Source of the DNA: Caballeronia sordidicola
GTDB taxonomy: Bacteria; Pseudomonadota; Gammaproteobacteria; Burkholderiales; Burkholderiaceae
Assembly (NCBI RefSeq): GCF_001544455.2
Contig: NZ_FCOC02000013.1
Location: 124,001 to 188,000, forward strand
DNA: 64,000 bases
Reading direction: 5' to 3'
In this document: positions 58,723-64,000 of the stretch, piece after piece
Numbering within the stretch: position 1 is the first letter of the stretch
Layout of the letters: every line of letters starts with the position of its first letter
Notes under the pieces: generated by a model
Database searches by the model: none
Told to the model about the DNA's origin: nothing
What the model saw: the letters and a program-made list of their open reading frames with translations, nothing else
Program-made: the position numbers and the translations under genes

Positions 58723-59721
58723 TCAGACTTCGGTCGGCAGCGTATAGGGCAACGGCGAGAACTTCAGCACGGGGCCATCGGCCGCGCCCACGTGCACCGA
58801 ACCCTGCTCCAGAGCCGCGAGCTTGATTTCCACCAGCGCATCCACGCCGCCTTCCGGCGCGCTCGCCACGTTGACCACGAGGCCGCACGGCTGGCCGGGG
58901 TCATCGGAGTGAAAAAGTTCGTTGCCGGCCTGGGCCGATTCCATGTGCGCAAGTGCTGTGCGCCGTTTGATCGTGCCGCGATACTGGCTGCGCGCAACCA
59001 CTTCTTGGCCCGGATAGCAGCCTTTCTTGAAGTTCACGCCGCCAAGCACGTCGAAGTTCACCATCTGCGGGACGAACTGCTCGGCAACCGGCTGAGTGAT
59101 GCGCGGCTCGCCCGCGTGGATGTCGAGCCAGTCCCACACGTCGGCGCTTGCGCGCGTCAGCTTCTTTTCCAGATCGGCGAGGTGCGCGTCCACTTCGGCT
59201 TTCGGACCGACCCACAGAAAACGCGGCCGGCCAACGGCGTCGGGCACACGGATCAGCGAACCGAGCGGGCCGTCGACCTTGACATGCACGCCGTCAGGCA
59301 TGGCGTCGAAGAGATGGGACAGCGCATGGCGCACGTCGCCGGCAAACCCTACGGCTGTGAGCGTGGGCGTGGTGTCGGCGAGTTTGGCCTTGGCGCGCAT
59401 CACGAACATGGACAAGCGCTTTTGCACCGTGGCCTGAAGGTCCGCGGCGATCATCAGGCGCACGGCGTCCCCCGCGCGCCACATCAGGAAAGACGCCATC
59501 AGGCGGCCCTTGGGCGAGCAATAACCCGCCAGGCGCGCCGACGACGCATCCAGATGCTGGACGTCGTTCGTCAGCTGCGTGTGAAGAAAAGCGGCGGCGT
59601 CGTCACCGGTTGTATCGATGAATCCGAACTGCGTGAGCGGCGCAAAAATACCGCCGCCGGGCACGGCCTGAAAGGGCGAAGCAGCGGACGGCGTGGCAGG
59701 TGAGGCGGCTGAAGAATTCAT
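58723..59721 (-). CDS. ygfZ: Folate-dependent iron-sulfur protein YgfZ
   Basis: A 332-residue GcvT-fold protein that binds tetrahydrofolate and supports repair or assembly of certain Fe-S enzymes such as MiaB. The signature KKGCYPGQEVVARSQYRG contains the conserved Cys. LTQFGFIDTTGDDAAAFLHTQLTNDV opens the fold. It is divergent from mltG, a conserved pairing in betaproteobacteria, and ends 10 bp from the start of the NRDE gene on the same strand, so the two may be cotranscribed. Confidence 0.95.
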   Translation of the reverse strand: MNSSAASPATPSAASPFQAVPGGGIFAPLTQFGFIDTTGDDAAAFLHTQLTNDVQHLDASSARLAGYCSPKGRLMASFLMWRAGDAVRLMIAADLQATVQKRLSMFVMRAKAKLADTTPTLTAVGFAGDVRHALSHLFDAMPDGVHVKVDGPLGSLIRVPDAVGRPRFLWVGPKAEVDAHLADLEKKLTRASADVWDWLDIHAGEPRITQPVAEQFVPQMVNFDVLGGVNFKKGCYPGQEVVARSQYRGTIKRRTALAHMESAQAGNELFHSDDPGQPCGLVVNVASAPEGGVDALVEIKLAALEQGSVHVGAADGPVLKFSPLPYTLPTEV

Positions 59722-59782
59722 GGACCTGACTTTGGCGGATACGAGCTTGTATTATATGGGTCTATCCCAGAGCGTGTTTCGC

Positions 59783-60799
59783 ATGTCCCTTTTGAAGAAA
59801 TGTCTGGTCGCGGCTGTCGTCGCGGCCGTGGTTGGTGGTGCGCTCGTTGCGGGCATGTTCAAGTGGGCGAACAGCCCGGTCGATCTCGCCGCGCCCGAAC
59901 TCGATATCACCATCAAGTCCCACAGTACGCTCAAAAGCGTGAGCATCCAGCTTGATCGCGGCGGCGCGCACATGCGGCCCGAGCTGTTCGTGCTGATGAC
60001 GCGCGCGCTGGGTCTTTCGTCGCAGTTGAAATCGGGGAACTACGCGTTCAAGGAAGGCATCACGCCGTACGAGATGCTGCAAAAGATCGCGCGTGGCGAC
60101 GTGAACGAGTACGTGGCGACGATCATCGAAGGATGGACGTTCCAGAAAATGCGCAGCGAACTGGACGGCAATCCGGCGCTCCAGCACGACACGGCCGGCA
60201 TGACCGATACGGACTTGCTCAAGGCTATCGGCGCGCCGGACGACCTGATCGCGAAGGCGAGCGCGGAAGGCCTGTTTTTCCCCGACACCTATCTGTTCGA
60301 CAAAGGCACGAGCGACATCGCCGTCTACAAGCGCGCCTACAGGCTGATGCAGATGCGCCTCACCGAAGCGTGGAACGCGCGCGCGCAGAACCTGCCGTAC
60401 AAGACGCCGTACGAGGCGCTGATCATGGCCTCGATCGTGGAGAAGGAAACCGGGCGCGCCGCCGACAGGCCACTGGTCGCGGCGGTGTTTGCGAACCGCC
60501 TGCGCATCGGCATGCCGTTGCAGACCGATCCGTCGGTGATCTACGGCCTGGGCTCGGCTTACGGCGGCCGCCTGAAGAAGAAAGATTTGCAAACCGACAC
60601 TCCGTACAATACCTACACGCGCATGGGCCTGCCTCCCGGCCCCATCGCGCTGCCCGGCGTCGCGGCGCTCGCGGCGACAGTCAATCCGGCGTCGAGCAGC
60701 GCACTGTATTTCGTGTCGCGCGGCGACGGCAGCAGCTTCTTTTCAGACAACCTCGGCGACCACAATCGGGCCGTCGACAAGTACATCCGGGGACAATGA
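59783..60799 (+). CDS. mltG: Endolytic murein transglycosylase
   Basis: A 338-residue inner-membrane enzyme that cuts nascent peptidoglycan strands and sets their length. One N-terminal membrane helix (CLVAAVVAAVVGGALVAGMF) is followed by a LysM-like region and the YceG domain. The catalytic Glu is in IMASIVEKETG near residue 220, with NRLRIGMPLQTDPSVIYG and NTYTRMGLPPGPIALPG. The ATG at 59783 fits the family; upstream ATGs at 59756 and 59720 add unconserved sequence. It heads mltG-tmk-holB. Confidence 0.95.
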   Translation: MSLLKKCLVAAVVAAVVGGALVAGMFKWANSPVDLAAPELDITIKSHSTLKSVSIQLDRGGAHMRPELFVLMTRALGLSSQLKSGNYAFKEGITPYEMLQKIARGDVNEYVATIIEGWTFQKMRSELDGNPALQHDTAGMTDTDLLKAIGAPDDLIAKASAEGLFFPDTYLFDKGTSDIAVYKRAYRLMQMRLTEAWNARAQNLPYKTPYEALIMASIVEKETGRAADRPLVAAVFANRLRIGMPLQTDPSVIYGLGSAYGGRLKKKDLQTDTPYNTYTRMGLPPGPIALPGVAALAATVNPASSSALYFVSRGDGSSFFSDNLGDHNRAVDKYIRGQ

Positions 60800-61419
60800 T
60801 GGTGCGTGGCAAGTTCATCACGTTTGAAGGCATCGACGGGGCAGGAAAGACCACGCACCTCGGATGGTTTCGCGAGCGTCTGGAAGAGAAGATTGCATCG
60901 GGCGGCCGTTCTGTCGTGATGACGCGCGAGCCCGGCGGCACGGCGCTTGGCGAAAGCTTGCGCGAACTGCTCCTGAACCAGCCGATGGACCTCGAAACCG
61001 AGGCGCTGCTGATGTTCGCGGCGCGCCGCGAACATCTGGCGCTCGTGATCGAGCCAGCGCTGGCGCGGGGCGACTGGGTATTGTCCGATCGTTTCTCCGA
61101 TGCCACCTTCGCGTATCAGGGCGGCGGGCGCGGCCTGCCGCGCGACAAGCTGGAAGCACTGGAACGATGGGTTCAAGGCGGTTTCCAGCCGGATCTGACC
61201 GTACTCTTTGACGTTCCCACGAATGTTGCGAGCGAGCGGCGCGGCGCAGTCCGTGCTCCCGACAAGTTCGAAAGCGAATCCGATTCCTTCTTTGGACGCA
61301 CGAGGGCCGAATATCTGCGCCGTGCGGCGGAATCGCCGGACCGGTTCGTGGTAATCGACGCCACGCAATCAGTCGTCGATATTCAGAAGAAACTTGAGAA
61401 AGTAGTTTCAAGCATTTGA
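60799..61419 (+). CDS. tmk: Thymidylate kinase
   Basis: A 206-residue kinase making dTDP from dTMP. The P-loop is FEGIDGAGKTTH, followed by the DR motif in VLSDRFSDATFAYQGGGRGL and REPGGTALGE. The LID region holds ESESDSFFGRTR. The ATG overlaps the mltG stop by one base (TGATG), with GGGGA upstream, so translation is coupled. It is followed by an unusually AT-rich gap before holB. Confidence 0.97.
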   Translation: MVRGKFITFEGIDGAGKTTHLGWFRERLEEKIASGGRSVVMTREPGGTALGESLRELLLNQPMDLETEALLMFAARREHLALVIEPALARGDWVLSDRFSDATFAYQGGGRGLPRDKLEALERWVQGGFQPDLTVLFDVPTNVASERRGAVRAPDKFESESDSFFGRTRAEYLRRAAESPDRFVVIDATQSVVDIQKKLEKVVSSI

Positions 61420-61424
61420 TTTTA

Positions 61425-61461
61425 AAGTAAATAATATTTACTTAAAGTTAATTATAACTTT
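61425..61461. repeat. Two consecutive AT-rich inverted repeats between tmk and holB
   Basis: AAGTAAAT-N3-ATTTACTT (61425-61443) is directly followed by AAAGTTA-N4-TAACTTT (61444-61461, ending at the T before GAG). The 80-bp gap is far richer in A and T than anything near it. No T-run follows the second repeat on the plus strand. It may be a regulator site, an RNA processing site or a weak terminator. Confidence 0.6.
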
Positions 61462-61500
61462 GAGCAGCCCGCCATAAACATCTGATTCAAAAGACTTTTC

Positions 61501-62520
61501 ATGATCTATCCGTGGCAAACCGATGACTGGGCGCGTCTGGGGCAACTTCGCGCAAGCTGGCCGCATGCACTGCTGCTGCACGGCCGCGCGGGCATCGGAA
61601 AGCTGCAGTTCGCGCAGCATCTGGCGCAAAGCCTTTTGTGCGAAGCGCCGACCGCGACTCACGAGCCGTGCGGGCACTGTGTTGCCTGCTTGTGGTTCAG
61701 GCAGGGCAATCACCCGGATTACCGGGCGGTGCTCCCCGAAGCGCTTGCCGGAGAATTGATCAGCGACGACAAACCGGACGCCGATGAAGGCAAGAAAACC
61801 AAGGTGCCGAGCAAGGAAATCAAGATCGACCAGGTGCTTGGGTTGATGAACTTTTTCAGCCTCGGCTCGCATCGGGGCGGCGCGCGGGTCGTGCTGGTTT
61901 ATCCGGCCGAATCCATCAACGTGTTCGCGGCCAACGCCTTGCTTAAAACGCTGGAAGAACCGCCGGCCGGTGTCGTCTTCATTCTGGTGACGGCGCGTAT
62001 CGACCGTTTGCTCCCGACAATCATCAGCCGATGCCGCCAATGGCCAATGACGCTTCCGGCCACTGAACCCTCCGTGGCCTGGCTCGCGCAGCAAGGCGTC
62101 CCGCAGCCGGCGGCGCTGCTTGCCGAGGCGGGCGGCGCGCCGTTGACGGCGCTGGCGCTGGCACACGACGAAAACCGCGCGTTGCGTGATTTCGCATTGG
62201 CGCAACTGGCCGCGGGTCCCGGTTGTGACGCGTTTGCGTGCGGCGAGAACCTGCAAAAGCTGCCTGTGCCGATGGTCCTCGGCTGGCTGCAACGCTGGCT
62301 CTACGATCTGCTGGCGCAGAAAACGGCTGGGCGGCCGCGCTATTACCCGGCGGCATCGAAGGCGCTCGAACGCTGCGCCACGCAACTCAATGCGGACCGC
62401 TTCGCCCGCTATCAAAAATCGGTGACGCGCCAGCGCGCGGTGGAAAATCATCCGCTCAACGCGCGGCTGGTGTTCGAAGAACTGTTTCTAGGCTATCGCG
62501 ACGTGTTCAACGCCGCCTGA
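61501..62520 (+). CDS. holB: DNA polymerase III subunit delta'
   Basis: A 339-residue clamp-loader subunit. The degenerate P-loop reads LHGRAGIGKLQFAQ, and the zinc module is formed by Cys residues in LLCEAP and EPCGHCVAC. The AAA-type motifs NALLKTLEEPPAG and the sensor IISRCRQW are present. Delta' lacks normal ATPase activity, consistent with these changes. The middle carries a Lys/Asp-rich insertion (KPDADEGKKTKVPSKE, about 90-105). It is the third gene of mltG-tmk-holB. Confidence 0.95.
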   Translation: MIYPWQTDDWARLGQLRASWPHALLLHGRAGIGKLQFAQHLAQSLLCEAPTATHEPCGHCVACLWFRQGNHPDYRAVLPEALAGELISDDKPDADEGKKTKVPSKEIKIDQVLGLMNFFSLGSHRGGARVVLVYPAESINVFAANALLKTLEEPPAGVVFILVTARIDRLLPTIISRCRQWPMTLPATEPSVAWLAQQGVPQPAALLAEAGGAPLTALALAHDENRALRDFALAQLAAGPGCDAFACGENLQKLPVPMVLGWLQRWLYDLLAQKTAGRPRYYPAASKALERCATQLNADRFARYQKSVTRQRAVENHPLNARLVFEELFLGYRDVFNAA

Positions 62521-62549
62521 TATTTCATTTATTCGCACGCAAACGCACC

Positions 62550-63071
62550 ATGACGCTCAATTTCCGCGACGCCATTCTCGACGATCTTCCCGGTATCGTG
62601 GCCATCTACAATTCCACGGTGCCTTCGCGCCTCGTGACGGCCGATCTGGAGCCGGTGACGGTCGAAAGCCGCCTCGCGTGGTTCCACGCTCACGGACCGA
62701 AAGCCCGGCCGCTATGGGTCGTGGAAGAATACGGCGCGGTTGTGGCGTGGCTGAGTTTCTCCGATTTCTACGGCCGCCCGGCCTATCTGCGCACCGCCGA
62801 AGTCAGCATCTACCTCCACGAAAGCACGCGCGGGCGCGGACTTGGCACGCAGTTGCTGGAAGCCGCGTTGCAACGCGCGCCGGAGTTGGGCATCGATACG
62901 CTGCTGGGCTTCGTCTTCGGCCACAATGACCCGAGCCTGCGGCTTTTTCGCCGCTTCAACTTCGATGTATGGGGCACGTTGCCGCGCGTGGCCGTGCTGG
63001 ATGGCATCGAGCGCGATCTTGTGATTCTTGGCCGCCGCCTGATCGGCGAATCGGCCAAATCCAGCGCTTAA
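62550..63071 (+). CDS. GNAT acetyltransferase, phosphinothricin/methionine-sulfoximine type
   Basis: A 173-residue N-acetyltransferase. It starts LNFRDAILDDLPGIVAIYNSTV, contains the acetyl-CoA motif STRGRGLGTQLLEAAL and ends with the NFDVWGTLPRVAVLDG region typical of PAT/MddA-like enzymes. These acetylate phosphinothricin, methionine sulfoximine or similar amino-acid analogues. It lies between holB and tatD, where several other proteobacteria keep a pilZ gene or nothing. The ATG at 62550 is 29 bp after holB. Confidence 0.92.
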   Translation: MTLNFRDAILDDLPGIVAIYNSTVPSRLVTADLEPVTVESRLAWFHAHGPKARPLWVVEEYGAVVAWLSFSDFYGRPAYLRTAEVSIYLHESTRGRGLGTQLLEAALQRAPELGIDTLLGFVFGHNDPSLRLFRRFNFDVWGTLPRVAVLDGIERDLVILGRRLIGESAKSSA

Positions 63072-63104
63072 CCCAAGCCTTACCCACGTCTCAACGGAAC
63101 CACC

Positions 63105-63896
63105 ATGTTCGTCGATTCACATTGCCACATCAATTTCGAAGGTCTCGCCGACCGCATGCCCGAAGTCCTCAGCAAGATGCGGGAGCTGAAGGTGACGCAT
63201 GCGCTCTGTGTATCGGTGGATCTGGAGACGTTGCCGTCCGTCCTGAAGATCGCGGAAGAAAACGAGCACATCTATGCGTCGGTGGGCGTGCATCCCGATC
63301 ACGAGGACGCGCGCGAGCCGAGCGTCCAGGACCTCGTGGAACTGGCGCGGCATCCGAAAGTGGTCGCCATCGGTGAAACGGGACTGGATTATTACCGCCT
63401 GGAAGGGCGCAGCATTGCCGATATGGAATGGCAGCGCGAACGCTTTCGCACGCATATTCGCGCGGCGCACGCGACCGGCAAGCCGCTGATCATCCACACG
63501 CGGTCGTCGTGGGAAGACACGCTGCGGATCATGGCCGAAGAGCGCGCAAGCGTGCCGGGCGGCGTGATGCATTGCTTCACCGAACCATGGCACGTTGCGC
63601 AAGCCGCGCTCGAACAGGACTTTTACATTTCGCTGTCGGGCATTGTCACGTTCAAGAGCGCGAAGGACGTTCAGGATGTGGCGCAGCGCGTGCCGCTCGA
63701 CCGTTTGCTGATCGAAACGGACTCGCCGTATCTCGCGCCGGTGCCGTATCGGGGAAAGCCGAATGAACCTGCGTACGTAAGTTATGTCGGACGTTTTATC
63801 GCGCAGTTGCGCGAAACGCAGGAAGACGCGCTCGCCGCGGCCACGACCCGCAATTTCTTCAGGCTCTTCAAGATTCCCGAGCCAGTGGAACCTTGA
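63105..63896 (+). CDS. TatD family metal-dependent hydrolase
   Basis: A 263-residue TIM-barrel hydrolase of the TatD/YcfH group with DNase or 3'-exonuclease activity in characterised members. Metal ligands are seen in MFVDSHCHINF, IGETGLDYY (Glu), IIHTRSS (His), GGVMHCFTE (His) and ETDSPYLAPVP (Asp). It ends the mltG-tmk-holB-GNAT-tatD run, 33 bp after the acetyltransferase gene. Confidence 0.95.
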   Translation: MFVDSHCHINFEGLADRMPEVLSKMRELKVTHALCVSVDLETLPSVLKIAEENEHIYASVGVHPDHEDAREPSVQDLVELARHPKVVAIGETGLDYYRLEGRSIADMEWQRERFRTHIRAAHATGKPLIIHTRSSWEDTLRIMAEERASVPGGVMHCFTEPWHVAQAALEQDFYISLSGIVTFKSAKDVQDVAQRVPLDRLLIETDSPYLAPVPYRGKPNEPAYVSYVGRFIAQLRETQEDALAAATTRNFFRLFKIPEPVEP

Positions 63897-63965
63897 TCCG
63901 GCCCGCAGTCTTGCTGCACGAACCATTAAAACCATCAGATTCGATCAGTAATCCCCAAGGAACAC

Positions 63966-64000
63966 ATGTTTAAATTTTCGGCGGTCTCGTCTTCGACATC
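63966..64000 (+). CDS. Start of a further gene (cut by window end)
   Basis: An ATG at 63966 preceded by AAGGAA at good spacing opens a frame (MFKFSAVSSST...) that runs off the window. Only about 11 codons are visible. Nothing can be said about the product. Confidence 0.45.
   Translation, partial: MFKFSAVSSST

Noticed and set aside
1..64000. CRISPR arrays, insertion sequences, prophage or toxin-antitoxin modules
   Set aside because: No regularly spaced repeats, transposase, integrase, phage structural gene or small toxin/antitoxin pair could be recognised on either strand.

Overview
The window looks like chromosome 1 of a Burkholderia-type betaproteobacterium (Burkholderia, Paraburkholderia or Caballeronia). 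This rests on the GC-rich coding sequence with strong third-position GC, the gene families present and the familiar blocks tig-clpP-clpX-lon-hupB and mltG-tmk-holB-tatD. I could run no search, so genus is inference. The sequence is almost entirely protein coding. I see three tRNAs (Leu-TAG, Val-TAC, Asp-GTC) and no insertion sequence, integrase, prophage or CRISPR array.

Layout. 1-3.4 kb: the end of a DUF1501 gene, a squalene/phytoene synthase-family gene and two transglutaminase-fold genes. 3.6-5.2 kb: an ECF41/SigJ-like sigma factor gene divergent from a second clpP. The shared intergenic region carries two oppositely oriented copies of TGTCACG-N16-CGTC, one facing each gene. 5.5-10 kb: a probable copper or metal uptake operon (DUF2946, TonB-dependent receptor, PepSY membrane protein) behind a clear sigma-70 promoter. 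10-11.2 kb: glycerate kinase. 11.6-18.5 kb: the protein quality-control block tig, clpP, clpX, lon, hupB. 18.6-30.3 kb: a segment separating hupB from ppiD, which are neighbours in E. coli. It holds tRNA-Val, a VpsR-like sigma-54 activator, a zinc-ribbon membrane protein, a RidA/YheO pair, tRNA-Asp and a sugar-acid catabolic locus (LacI regulator, IlvD/Edd dehydratase, two oxidoreductases, MHS transporter). A perfect 12-bp palindrome lies in the divergent promoter of that locus.

30.4-49.9 kb: mostly housekeeping genes. They are ppiD, a small lipoprotein, tesA/ybbA, pgi, the NAD(P)HX repair enzyme, a D-amino-acid dehydrogenase, purL, yciB-bolA-ppiC, msrB, selO and an acyl-CoA ligase. 50.1-57.9 kb: a run of co-directional genes for fatty-acid-like beta-oxidation and CoA chemistry (fadB-like, nicotinamidase, thiolase, Dabb protein, thioesterase, CurA-like reductase, SDR, esterase). 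The promoter overlaps a perfect palindrome. 57.9-64 kb: NRDE/TANGO2 protein and ygfZ on the minus strand, then mltG-tmk-holB-GNAT-tatD and the start of one more gene.

The most interesting signal is the sigma factor/second ClpP pair. The promoter sequences suggest one small regulon in which an ECF41-type sigma factor with a shortened C-terminal domain drives its own gene and a dedicated ClpP peptidase.
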